DNA of 64,000 nucleotides from Axinella damicornis. Lineage: Eukaryota; Porifera; Demospongiae; Axinellida; Axinellidae. The notes beneath the pieces were generated by a model. It did not search any database. It was not told the DNA's origin and was given only the letters and a program-made list of their open reading frames with translations. The position numbers were made by a program, and so were the translations under genes. The stretch is from contig OZ007514.1 of NCBI GenBank assembly GCA_963931865.1, positions 12,159,916 to 12,223,915 on the forward strand. The letters run 5' to 3'. Positions 24,101 through 34,077 of the stretch are shown one piece after another (positions within the stretch are counted from its first letter, which is position 1; each line of letters starts with the position of its first letter).

Positions 24101-26110
24101 TTTTCAGTATACTATATAGCCAACATTGCTCTGCGTGAGGCATGTTTTTAAATGATATAGGGCATTTGTGAGTATCATAACATGTAGCCTGGCCGAGTAG
24201 GTAGGAAACTACAGAAGGCAACAAAACATTTTGTTGTGCCATCCTTGTTTATGAAGTGTGGTCATATTGGGTTGAACACATGGGACAATTTTTGTTTGTA
24301 TACTGTACACTGAACAAAATCAATGCAATGCAAGATGGCTGGCTTACTGGGCATGCGGCGACGATGCTGACACAATTGACGAGGCCGGACCAATACAGCA
24401 AAGCGACTTCCTGAAACCGGTGCTGTTGGACATCGCTCAATATGGGCTGGCGCACGCGTACAAACATTGGCTGGGGATGGCTCACTCCTTGAACCACCAA
24501 TCCGAAGAACATAGTCATTGTCTTTTTTTTAGCTAGCTATAGCTAGCCAGCCATCATGCATTGTAGTGGTTTTGTTCAGTGTACGGTATGCAAACAAAAA
24601 TTGTCCGATGTGTTCAACCCAATAGCAGAAAAGTGACCACACTTTATAAACAAGGATGGCACAACAAAATGTTTTGTTGCCTTCTGTAGTTTGCTAGCTA
24701 CTCGGCCAGGCTACATGTTATGATACTCATGAATGCCCTATATCATCTAAAAACATGCCTCATGCAGAGCAATGGTGGCTATATATAATTAATGCATGCA
24801 TGCAGCAATGGTTGACGAGAGCAGTAGATAAAAATAAATTGCAGTTAAGCTTAAGGCACTTTTTAAGTGGGCGGGAGGGGGGGCATACATACTGTTGTGC
24901 TGATTTTTTTCTTTTGATTGCACTCACAGCTGACTATTTCAATCACTCGATTGAAGTTGTGATCAACCAACTGCGTATTCGCTTGGCTGGGGTGAAGGAC
25001 CAAAATGAACAAGTGCGTATTTGGGAACACTGGATCGACACCTGGGGCCACTTCTCACTTAGCAGCTTCCTGAGAAGTACACTGGATAGCATCCTGACTC
25101 AGATTCCTCATGACTCCCGCACTCCACAGTTGAATCAGCTTGGATACCTGCTACCATGGCCGCAAGCAGCCATCACAGCCTACTCGCAGTTTACCTACAC
25201 GCAGCAGCTTGACCAAAGCTTGGTGCAGTACCTACGAGAACCATTGGGGGATTGGTGGACTCCACACATGCACCGCTTTTTAGGTGGCATGTCAGAACTG
25301 CCTCTGGCATTTGAGAAGGAAAACAATATTGCAATGGATCAACGGTGGGAAATTGTGAAGAATTACATCGTTAATACCATTACATACAATTCAGAAACAC
25401 AGAAGGTGCATTTGGATGGTTACCAAACCCACCCCAGCCCTTTCACACCTCTCTTCCCCATACATGGATGGGATGCAGTGATTGTCACAACGCCTGTGCA
25501 CATCCTCAGGCAAATCATGTTTGAGCCTGCTGCAAACACCACAACTCCACCACTTCCCCATGAGTTCTACAATGCAATTACTGACATCTGGTATGGGCCC
25601 TCCACCAAGATCATGCTTCAGTGTAAGACGAGATTCTGGGAGAAATATAATATTACAGGAGGGTTCAGCAGGACCACCCTCCCCATTGGCCAGCTCCATT
25701 ACCCGACCCGGGACCCAATAAACAGCTTCACAGAGGGGATCCTCCTTGTTTACACATGGAAGTCTGAGGCACTCTTGTTTGGGTCACTTGACCCCCAAGC
25801 AGCTGTTGATGAAACCATCCGCCAGATAACTGAAATTCACCCCGAGATGGCAACAGAGTATGATTACGTTTGGGCTGTCGAACCATGGTACAACGAACCA
25901 TCTGCACAGGGAGCCTACTGTCTTCTGAAGCCCGATCAGTTTATGAATGTACGTTGGCTCATGTATCCTTGGGAAAACGTCTATTTCGCTGGAGAGGCGA
26001 TCTCTTTTGCAGCTGGATGGATTCAGGGTGCGCTTGAGTCTGGTCTAAGGGCAGCCTACCAGTTTTACGCTCGCAACGAGCAGGAAGCGGATGAACATTG
26101 CCTTGCTTAA
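18130..26110 (+). CDS. FAD amine/L-amino-acid oxidase family, paralogue 1, secreted form, 655 aa
   Basis: Four exons: 18130-18649, 20413-20580, 21974-22072 and 24930-26110. They join in frame to 1968 nt including the stop. Residues 1 to about 28 are a signal peptide (hydrophobic VVALVLALLALVMAVHA). The dinucleotide-binding motif [15 protein letters not shown] has G114, G116 and G119 and is followed by the GGRVKT motif (143-148). The C-terminal flavin motif is [20 protein letters not shown]. This is the layout of the Pfam amino-oxidase superfamily, which includes L-amino-acid oxidases that release hydrogen peroxide and ammonia; the exact substrate cannot be read from sequence. The first ATG of the open frame was chosen because it gives the signal peptide. 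A near-duplicate gene follows at 39.7-47.9 kb. Intron 3 (22073-24929) contains a foldback element carrying a piece of exon 1. Confidence 0.92.
18710..20412. other. Oxidase 1 intron 1, repeats only
   Basis: TTTAAGGTGGCGGGATACC near 18710 resembles the end of the TTAA element at 41581, but no matching right end was seen. At 19968-20020 a 17-19 bp unit TTTCGAAGTGAGCAAC is tandemly repeated. A weak retroelement-like tail reading LGLWNSF is present near 20223. Nothing else is supported. Confidence 0.4.
20640..21000 (+). repeat. Minisatellite with GCTGCTCCCCGATCGCGTCC unit, copy 1
   Basis: Tandem, degenerate units of roughly 25-35 bp. The same unit occurs in the reverse orientation at 32520-32760. 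Both arrays are bordered by CGAGCGAAGCGAGCTCAGCTA-like sequence, so this is one dispersed repeat in opposite orientations. Confidence 0.75.
22860..23130 (+). repeat. Tandem repeat AATAATCACTGGCCTGCAGG, copy 1
   Basis: About five units of some 50-60 bp in intron 3 of oxidase 1. The related array at 45850-46060 lies in the equivalent intron of oxidase 2, preceded in both by CTGATGGGGCTATACTTGTG. The repeat therefore predates the tandem duplication. Confidence 0.75.
23740..24080 (+). repeat. Direct repeat pair GTAGGATGCTACTGAAATGC
   Basis: A block of about 80 bp (GTAGGATGCTACTGAAATGC through CACCAAGCAATCAA) at about 23746-23825 recurs at 24006-24087. Shorter internal repeats lie between (ACAGTGATATCAGCTT twice). 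It is intronic and has no coding role that I can see. Confidence 0.65.
24113..24786. mobile_element. Foldback element carrying a fragment of oxidase exon 1
   Basis: Two inverted arms of about 240 bp, 24113-24352 and 24546-24786, are near-perfect reverse complements (ATTGCTCTGCGTGAGGCATG on the left, CATGCCTCATGCAGAGCAAT on the right). Between them, 24358-24522 closely matches 18284-18467 of oxidase exon 1, with internal deletions. The fragment is in plus orientation and lies in intron 3 of the same gene, so it cannot replace exon 1. No flanking target duplication was identified with confidence. Confidence 0.8.
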
Positions 26111-27420
26111 CAGTTAGCTCTGCTTATTCGTGCAAACCCTTAGACTGTTGACTATAAACAACAGAGAATACCTTTTGTAGCCTTCATTTGAAGTATGAGA
26201 TGTTAACCTTTAAATATGTAGGTCTTGTGTTAACGCCTGCTCTTCTAGTTTGTGCACAGTACCATAAAGCTGCTTACATTTGCTAGAGTCATTCTTTTGC
26301 ACAGGATTTTCATTAGTTATGCTGTTTCTGCATGTAGCTATGCATGGAAACAGCAAAATTAGCTAGCTATACTTGTTTTGAATTTTTGTTTTAAATTTGC
26401 TTGATTGACTAGCTGTACAGTACAATATTAATCATGCATGGCTTGCATGCATTACTGTAACCAGTTCTATAGGCATCTGCCAACTCATTGAGTTTGAAGA
26501 ATTGTGGAAGTTGACCTTAATCGCAGTGATATTCACTCAGATTAATAAAACGTGAATCACAGGGATGGAGACCAGGACACACTTGCATGCATACAAGGAT
26601 TACATAACATACATGAGTACACTCTAGAAGCTATAGCTAGTGTAATGGGCTGAATTGAGAGGTGTTAATGGCTATATCTCTCAACATCTTGGGAGTTCTT
26701 ACCGGTGACGGACTGGACTGACTTACTGGACTGACCTTGTAGCTACTCTCTAACAAGATTTACCTATAGCAATAAAATTTAATGATCAGCCTGGAAATAC
26801 TGCCTCTTGCTGCTGAGTCTCGTTTGACTATGCACGTCGGTAACAGGTTCATGCATCTAGCAAGTGCAGGCCAAGCATTGGCGATTGATGTAAACATGGC
26901 TTGGTTGAAGAGTCTTATATTGGTCACTTGATTAGATTGATCCTATTCAGTTGTGGCACTATATATAGTCAAGCTCGCTTCCACGACAACAGAGATTAGG
27001 ATGGAGTGGTGTACACACAATTTGACAGCTTACAAAGCTGTAAAAGTCAGTGGTCTCTGTGAAGGTTATAGCCTTCACTATAGACTGGTAGCTATTACTC
27101 GTGTTGTGTGCAGTCATAATTATGGGAGGAGGTATATTATGTTTAATAGACATTCGCTTGCTGTATATAGCTTTACAATGAGTGCGTGCTAGGCTGATGT
27201 TGCGGGAGTTTTTTTTGTGCAAAGAAGGTCAGTCAGTGTTTACAGACTTCCCAGGCCCAAGTCTCCTAGAGAACATGCACATAATATTATGACCTATAGT
27301 TACAATATACAGACTAGGGCATCAGATTACATAGAGGAATACAATTGTTGACAACGGTTGGTCATGGTACCAAATTTCAACAGGAAACATGCATAATTAT
27401 GCATCATTCACCACAACAAC
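26111..27420. other. Spacer after oxidase 1
   Basis: Probable 3' untranslated and intergenic DNA. AATAAA-like signals occur at about 26545 and 26771. No gene is supported. Confidence 0.5.
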
Positions 27421-27600
27421 CAGGCACTGCAATTATTAGGAGCCAGGCACTGCAATTATTAGGAGCCAGGCACTGCAATTATTAGGAGCCAGGCACTGCA
27501 ATTATTAGGAGCCAGGCACTGCAATTATTAGGAGCCAGGCACTGCACTGCAATTATTAGGAGCCAGGCACTGCACTGCAATTATTAGGAGCCAGGCACTT
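27421..27600. repeat. Minisatellite CAGGCACTGCAATTATTAGGAGC
   Basis: About eight units of 23 bp, two of them with an added CACTG. The array ends just before the broken CBM-like gene copy. Confidence 0.9.
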
Positions 27601-28310
27601 GCAATTAGTAGGCTAAGCACACCATGCAAGGGATATTCCACTATAGCGTTCAAGAGCACATGATGACATCATAGCTTTATATAGATCAGTTGGTCCAGCA
27701 CTGCCACCACTGGTTGGTCCAGCACTGCCATCACTGGTTGGCCCTGCACTGCCATCACTGGTTGGTCCAGCACTGCCATCACTGGTTGGTCCAGCACTGC
27801 CATCACTGGTTGGCCCAGTAAAATACCACCGCCAGCAGCTGCAATCAAATTTGGTGATATCGATGGAGTATTTGATGAGATTCAGTCTCTCTTGATGGAC
27901 ATGGACCTTCCGCTGGGCACTGAGCAGGCTTTGATGCTTCATTCTGTTTCCACTATTACATGCGTTTGTGATGTTGCTGTTGTGATCAGTGTTAATTGTT
28001 GCCTGCGCGGACGAGGGGGTGGGGCATTCACCCTTCATCAGATCAGAGAGCTCGATGGCAGTTGTGTAGGTCATGTGCTTGCAATGGCTCCAAGTAATCT
28101 GTAAGTAAGTTCACAACGCTAGCACATAGCTCGTTCCCAGGCGCTGGTAATTGGTGATGGTTATACTCATGGTGGCAGCTACTACTGTCAACAGCTATTG
28201 AAGATCTAGAGTGAGTCTCTTGATTCAACTTCTATTTTGACCTCCAATAAAGGCCATTCAGAAAGGGGTCTATATGGTGCCTGAACCACACACCGCTGCT
28301 TAGTTATACA

Positions 28311-28465
28311 TGCAAGAGTGCATGATGACATCATCGTCATTCCGCAATGACAATGATGTCATCATGCAAGAGTGCATGATGACATCATCTCATTCCGCAA
28401 TGACAATGATGACATCATCTCATTCCGCAATGACAATGATGCCATCATGCACTCTTGGCTATACA
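28311..28465. repeat. Palindromic tandem repeat with TGACATCA cores
   Basis: Three units of GATGACATCATCTCATTCCG type enclosed by the inverted pair AAGAGTGCATGATG and CATCATGCACTCTT. It lies in the DNA that interrupts the CBM-like pseudogene. TGACATCA resembles a CRE/AP-1 core, but no regulatory role is claimed. Confidence 0.6.
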
Positions 28466-28607
28466 GGAAGTTACTAGCTGCCTCACTAACTTGGCTTGAA
28501 ACTGACTGACTTAGTTTGATCTTCAACACGAAAACCATGGCAACAAAAATGCCAAGAAAGGGGTCATAGGACCACTCCGAGGAAGCTGGTAACTTCCTAT
28601 AACAGAT

Positions 28608-28859
28608 ATGGTTCAGGTATTATACTATTCAGCACTCCATGGGAGTGTGTTGCTTCCTTCATGCCCATTGTCTATCAGGTCAACTCCTTATGTCAGCAGA
28701 GCCTCGAACAAAAATCAACTGACCATCGTTACAAGCAACTCCAACTCTTTCAAGCAGTCCTTTTTCCTGTCAGCTAGCGCTCGCTGGAACGAACTCCCCT
28801 TTGACATATCAGGAATGACCTCTTTGGCGACTTTCAAACATTTGATCATGCAGTTATAG
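28608..28859 (+). pseudogene. LINE reverse-transcriptase C-terminal fragment
   Basis: The reading SFFLSASARWNELPFDISG then TSLATFKHLI has the pattern of the extreme C terminus of many non-LTR reverse transcriptases (aromatic-R-x-WN-LP followed by xSLxxFK). Only this end is present, as expected of a 5'-truncated insertion. A similar tail occurs at 32133-32315. Confidence 0.5.
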
Positions 28860-30395
28860 ATTCCCCACCTTTGTTTTTTGTTGTTGTTCTAGTCTACTGT
28901 CGTTGTCGCCTTGCTATTATTCATATAGTATGGTCTCAAGATTTTCTATTTAGCTATTTTCTTGTTGGCCTGTTGAAATTTGTTTCAAATAGAAAAAAAG
29001 AGTGTATAATATGTTGGCCTGCAGACAGTGCCACTGGGTTGCCCACTACGCCTGAACTCCTGAACACGTTCCACTGGTTTCCTTCTTGTGAAATTCCTGT
29101 TGTAGTGAACTGGCCAGTGATTGATTCATCCACTCGTATTTCAATCCTGTCTGAGTAACCATAATTTGGGTAACAAACAGCCAATGTTACTAGCTATATC
29201 ACAGGAAGCACTGGTGACAAACCGCCGTACAAGGTAACCATTCTGCCTCAGGTTAACAGCTAAACCACCAGAGGCAGTTGATTGATACGTCCAGTGTGTC
29301 CCTGAAGAGTCTAGCTGACTGACCATGCACTGCTTCCAATTGCAAGTCCAGAGCCCATGCAATGTTGAGGGAGATCAGTACAATTGTATTTATGGTGTTT
29401 ATACCACACACCATATAAGGATACCAGTAGCTATACTTAGACCAGCCAATATACTAGTTCTAGTCTTGAATTACATGCAGGTGTTGGCTCCGTGCTATTA
29501 TAACTTGTGCACGCTATGAGACCCTGAGTTGCAGTAATCATTATTTGACTTGTGGTCTAGAGTTAATTGGCTCCTATATGACATCATGAAAGTGAAGACA
29601 TGCAGCTTGATTCAGTGACAGAGGCTCATTCTGGAGACAACATGCAGCTTGAATACCACCTGCACGCATGCAGTCTAGCTGCTAGACCCTCCTCTCCCTC
29701 CCGGAAATGAAGTAACGGAAATGCGGAAGGGAGAGGAGGGTCTAGCAGCTAGACTAGTACACATGTAGCTACCAGTTGCGCCAGTCAACAACAGATCGCA
29801 GTGCATGACGGGCCTACGTACAAGTAAGTAAAATACCATGTATGTAGCAACTGAAAAACCATTACAGCTAGAAGGGAATTAATTCCCCTGGGAATTCCCA
29901 GAGGTTAAAGTTTAATTAATGGACTGCAGACTCCAGCACATACTCTCAGTATCCTGCACCAGGGTGCGCAAGCAAACAGCATAAAAATTCAAAGGGAATT
30001 ACAGACAACTTCTGATACTATAATTTTATTCGGTGTAGCTACTATTGGCTGGTCAGTGAGGATAAATCTGCACACACAGAAATAAAAAAGGAGAACACAG
30101 CAGTGTAGGCTAGTGCTGCTAGCTATGTTAGCCTCTGTCGGATGACTTCAACAAGGCTCAAACCGCTTGGCCGGACGGGGGCACGCGTAGATGGGAAGAC
30201 TAGACAAACCGATCCCTCTACCCCTGCTGCGCATGCGCACGGGGTAATAAGCAGGCATCACTGGTACAGATAATGGGAATGCATGACATAAACAACATAC
30301 ACACAGGAATTCCTGTTGTATGGCCTGTGTTCGAAACATCCATATGTACACAACATTCACAACAATTCATCCATTACAGAAATGTACCATCACAC

Positions 30396-31085
30396 TCAGT
30401 CACAGTGCTTTTTGTAGCACTTGTACGCCGCAATAGTCCCGCCAACAGTGCTGATTATTAGGCTAAGCACACCTAATGATATTCCAATTTTTTCTGCTAG
30501 TGTTAGATCAGTTGGATCAGTTGGTCTGCCATCACTGGTTGGCCCGGTGACACCACCACCAGCAGCTGCAATCGTATTTGGTGATGGACTATTTGTTGAG
30601 GCATCATAAGACTGGGTTGGTGATGAGGCAACAATGCAAGGACCACGCAGGGTAACACTGTCTATCTCCACTCCAACTGCATCAGCCATTGTGACGATGA
30701 GCTTAAGTGTATGTTGGCCTGCAGACAGTGCCACTGGGTTGCCCACTACGCCTGAACTCCTGAATACGTTCCACTGGTTCCCTTCTTGTGAAATTGCTGT
30801 TGTAGTGAACTGGCCCATGATTGATTCATCCACTCGTATCTCAATCCTATCTGAGCGTCCGTCATTAGAGTAATAAACAGCCAATATTACTACACCACAG
30901 GAAGTATTGGTGACAAACTGCCACACAAGGTAGCCATTCTGCCTCAGGTTAACAGCTAAATCACCAGAGGCAGTTGATCGATACATCTGTGTCCCCGAAG
31001 AGTCTGACTGACCATTCTCTGCTTCCAATTGCAAGTCCAGAGCCCATGCAATATTGAGGGAGATCAGGAGCCAAGTAAACTTCAT
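30396..31085 (-). CDS. Small single-pass membrane protein with CBM6-like domain, 229 aa
   Basis: An intronless frame. MKFTWLLISLNIAWALDLQL gives a signal peptide (about 1-15). Residues about 16-150 form a carbohydrate-binding-module-like beta-sandwich of the CBM6/35 type (starts LEAENGQ, contains DRIEIRVDE, NQWNVFRS, AGQHTLKLIV, EIDSVTLRG). A Ser/Thr/Pro-rich linker follows, then a membrane helix (about 199-220, GISLGVLSLIISTVGGTIAAY) and a short basic tail KCYKKHCD. It probably displays a sugar-binding head on the cell surface. The ATG at 31085 was chosen because it sets the signal peptide. A broken tandem copy lies next to it. Domain class is by pattern; ligand unknown. Confidence 0.75.
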   Translation of the reverse strand: MKFTWLLISLNIAWALDLQLEAENGQSDSSGTQMYRSTASGDLAVNLRQNGYLVWQFVTNTSCGVVILAVYYSNDGRSDRIEIRVDESIMGQFTTTAISQEGNQWNVFRSSGVVGNPVALSAGQHTLKLIVTMADAVGVEIDSVTLRGPCIVASSPTQSYDASTNSPSPNTIAAAGGGVTGPTSDGRPTDPTDLTLAEKIGISLGVLSLIISTVGGTIAAYKCYKKHCD

Positions 31086-31561
31086 TCTTGACCACAAGTC
31101 AAATACTGATTACTGCAACTGGGTCTCATAGCATGCACAAGTTATAATAGCACTGAGCCAACACCTGTAATTCAAGTCTAGAACTAGTATATATATTGGC
31201 TGGTCTAAGTAGCTACATCATAAATACAATTGTACTATATGACATCATGAAAGTGAACATGGTGAAGACATGCACCTTGATTCAGAGACAGCTCATTCTG
31301 GAGGCTTGAATGCCACCAGCACGCATGTACACATGTCAACAACAGATTGCAGTGCAGAGGTTAAAGTTTAATTAATGGACTGCAGACTCCAGCACATATT
31401 CTCCGTATCCTGCACCAGGGTGCGCAAACAGCATAAAAATTCAAAGGGAATTACAAACAACTTCTCATACATTCTGTGTAGCTACTATTGCATGGCTGGT
31501 CAGTGAGGATACTGATAAATCTGCACACACAGAAATAGAAAAGGAGAACACAGCAGTGTAC

Positions 31562-31597
31562 TAGCCTCGCTCCCAGGTAGGCCTGGGAACGAGGCTA
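31562..31597. mobile_element. Hairpin element, 36 bp, shared by both copies of the duplication
   Basis: TAGCCTCGCTCCCAGG at the left and CCTGGGAACGAGGCTA at the right. Flanks are GCAGTGTAC (31553-31561) and GCAGTGTAG (31598-31606). The orthologous element at 49485-49520 keeps both flanks exact, so the insertion predates the duplication. Confidence 0.8.
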
Positions 31598-32132
31598 GCA
31601 GTGTAGCTACAACACAGAGGAGGATCTATCTGAGGCTAGTAGTGCTAGCTATGTCAACCTCTGTCGGATGATGGCGTTGAGGAGGTTGGCATCAGCTAGG
31701 GTCTGTGTGTCGTCAGTCAGTTCCTTTCTTGGGAAGGTTGTCATGAGAACATAACTGGCTGCAGCCAGGCTGGGTTGGGAGCTGATAGGGTTCAAAGGTC
31801 AAGGAGAAACAGCAGCCAAGAAAATTCCATACCACCTAGTGGATCAACGGATCAGCGGATTGGTTATTATGTTTAGAGCGTACGTTTCCAACGTTGGAAT
31901 TCTATCGATCTCATCGATCAATGAATACACTGAGAATGCTGCTCTGTATCAACAATGGGAAGGGTGCATATGCAGTGACCAATTATAGCCTCGTTCCCAG
32001 GCCCGTGTCGTTTTTGGTTGCACACATATCAATACATTAAGATTTTACGTGTCTGTGTGTCTGTGTGTCTGTGTGTGTGTCTGTGAGTGACGGAAGTGGG
32101 ATGTTCGTGGGGCGGGACTAGACTATAGTGAC

Positions 32133-32315
32133 GTGCAACCTTCGTACTTTAATTTATTTACTGAACCATACGCCAGAACTAACTACTTTCTACATTCATT
32201 TATACCCAGTGCATGTCGGACTTGGAATTCACTCCCTTCATTCATAGTTCAGTCTGCAACACTACAGTCTTTTAAAAGGCATATACAGCAGTTTTTATAC
32301 TCCACACCCACTTAG
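32133..32315 (+). pseudogene. LINE reverse-transcriptase C-terminal fragment
   Basis: The reading TNYFLHSFIPSACRTWNSLP followed by TLQSFKRHIQQF has the usual end pattern of non-LTR reverse transcriptases. It lies inside copy 1 of the segmental duplication and is absent from copy 2. Confidence 0.5.
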
Positions 32316-32519
32316 CTAACATTTGCACTGTTACTGCAGTTACCTATTTTTCCTTACTGTTTTTATGTAGCTAGCTATGGAATGTAACCTCCAACGTATT
32401 AGCTTAATAGCTATTTGGTTTCTTCCTGTACCCTGTACGAACTTCATAAACAAGAACCTCGAACTCCGTGAAGAATGTTCGAGAACATTGGGCCCGGGGC
32501 ATGGGCTGGAATCCAGTAT

Positions 32520-32830
32520 GCAGTCGGGGAGCAGCAGTCGAAGCGGACGCAATCGGGCGAGCAGCAGTTGAAGCGGACGCAATCGGGGAGCAGCAGTCGA
32601 AGCGGACGAGATCGGGAGCAGCAGCTGATCGTGAAAGCGGCGAGCAGCAGCTGAAGCGGGCGCAATCGGGGAGCAGCAGCTGGAGGCGGAGGCAAAGGGG
32701 GAGCAGCAGTGGAAGCGGATGCCGCAATCGTGCCCGCGAGCAGCAGCTGAAGCGAAAGCTCTTCAGAGAGCTGTCCGGCGCCGATTACGCACGGTAGGCG
32801 AACAAGGGGGAAGTAGCTGAGCGAGCGAAG
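32520..32830 (-). repeat. Minisatellite, inverted copy 2 of the 20.6-kb repeat
   Basis: GGGAGCAGCAGTCGAAGCGG units are the reverse complement of the array at 20640-21000. The border AGCGAGCGAAGCGAGCTCAG is also shared. Confidence 0.75.
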
Positions 32831-32861
32831 CGAGCTCAGCTACTTGTACATTATAATATTA

Positions 32862-32907
32862 TAGCCTCATACCCAGGCCCACACGTGTGGGCCTGGGTAT
32901 GAGGCTA
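32862..32907. mobile_element. Hairpin element, 46 bp, near-perfect palindrome
   Basis: TAGCCTCATACCCAGGCCCA pairs with TGGGCCTGGGTATGAGGCTA around a CACGTG centre. I could not recognise a flanking duplication. Confidence 0.7.
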
Positions 32908-33094
32908 CGCATACATTGCTAGTCGGAGTATTGAGTGTAATGGCAGTATTATAGGATGAAAGTTGACAAGATGACAAGATGTGGGTGGGGCCACAAATAG
33001 AGTTGGTGTAGTAGCTTCAGAGCTTTCAGATATCGATGGACAGCTCTGCCTCCAGCAGTCAGTCAGGCAAAGGATGCATGGATGAACTACGTAT

Positions 33095-33576
33095 TAGGGC
33101 TGAGCGATATTATCGATAATTTGATTATCGTGATAATTATCATACAATACGATAGTAATTTCTGCTGATTCGCGATATGCACGTGTCAAGCTATAGGCAC
33201 GGCAGCGCACGCCGCTCGGGCTAGTATGTACCGCACTCTTAATGCTAGCCTCGTTCCCAGGCCTACCCCGTTTTTTCTGTTCTTCAGTTTCCATGTATTA
33301 TTGTCAACGGAAACCGAAGAACAGAAAAAACGGGGTAGGCCTGGGAACGAGGCCGCGCTACAAAGTGTTTTGGTTTGTGGCTTCATGAATATACTTACCA
33401 GGATTGTGAATACATAATCATGACTATGAATAAGGCAGTGTGCAAAGACTGTTCCACTCAAATTTTGCTCAACTGACTTGATTAGAACTGGTAGTAATAA
33501 TTATTATCTTGATATTATCGTTATCGTGATATAATATATTGATTGTGATATGATATTTCAATATCGCTCAGCTCTA
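33095..33576. mobile_element. hAT-type non-autonomous element with 8-bp target duplication
   Basis: Ends TAGGGCTGAGCGATAT and ATATCGCTCAGCTCTA are near-perfect inverted repeats. The 8-bp CTACGTAT flanks both sides (33087-33094 and 33577-33584), the size made by hAT transposases. The 482-bp body is AT-rich with further ATTATCG inverted stretches and has no transposase. A hairpin-family element (33246-33353) is nested in it. Confidence 0.85.
33246..33353. mobile_element. Hairpin element nested in the hAT-type element, about 108 bp
   Basis: TAGCCTCGTTCCCAGGCC opens and GGCCTGGGAACGAGGC closes. The arms extend inward as TACCCCGTTTTTTCTGTTCT and its reverse complement, a stem interior unlike that of other copies. 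The final TA is missing. Confidence 0.75.
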
Positions 33577-33967
33577 CTACGTATACAAGCACAGAGGCTG
33601 TATCCTGGTACAGACTGAAGACTGCATCAGACTGTACAGACATCGCTCATGTGAAGTGAATACATTCTTAAGCAACAGGAGCAAACATCCACGGCATTGA
33701 CTAACCGGTCACGTTTAATAGCATTTTGTGAGCAGAATCCACTCAAGGCTAATCCAATAGACAAACTTATCTGAAACGTGTACATTCCTGCACACAAATA
33801 TCCACATGTCTGTGCAATGAAAGGATACTGTGAGATGAGGCGGTGAATGTCTCCAATGGTAGCTATGTGAATGGTTGAACTTCCCAATCAACCTGTGCAC
33901 ACACAAGAAAACAGGAAATACACAGTCAGTCTGCAAGGCATGGATCACTGGCCTCTAGGGTGAATAC

Positions 33968-34077
33968 TAGTCTCGTTCCCAGACCGTTTATCCAGCGTGT
34001 GTATCGCTTTAAGTATCCCCGCGCGCGATACTAAAAGTGATCCGTGCTGGGGTTGGTTGGGTCTGGGACCGAGACTA
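33968..34077. mobile_element. Hairpin element, 110 bp, with empty site in the paralogous copy
   Basis: TAGTCTCGTTCCCAGACC opens and GGTCTGGGACCGAGACTA closes. Flanks are GGTGAATAC (33959-33967) and GGTGAATAT (34078-34086). The paralogous position near 50620 reads straight through GGTGAACACTC with no element. Confidence 0.85.

Larger units (their letters stand above)
27613..29375 (-). pseudogene. Broken copy of the CBM6-like membrane-protein gene
   Basis: 29375 to about 29020 matches the N-terminal and lectin-like part of the intact neighbour at 30396-31085 (for example STASGGLAVNLRQNGYLV, then DRIEIRVDESITGQFTTT and NQWNVFRSSGVVGNP), but in two different frames. 27613-27830 matches the linker and start of the membrane region, where a 24-bp minisatellite encodes repeated TSDGSAGP. 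About 1.1 kb of unrelated DNA (roughly 27870-28980), including a LINE tail and palindromic repeats, separates the halves. Frameshift plus insertion make it non-functional. Confidence 0.75.
31649..33892 (-). pseudogene. Partial duplicate of the thioredoxin-UBX gene (UBX exons only)
   Basis: 33892-33829 corresponds to UBX exon 50552-50493 but has a 4-bp net insertion after KFNHSH, which shifts the frame. 31781-31649 corresponds to the terminal exon 49700-49568 and remains open to the same stop ([19 protein letters not shown], then [12 protein letters not shown]). No thioredoxin or linker exons lie upstream on this strand. The frameshift and missing 5' exons support a pseudogene. Confidence 0.8.

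Noticed and set aside
24249..24518. Independent minus-strand gene in the foldback element
   Set aside because: It is antisense to the captured oxidase exon 1 fragment.
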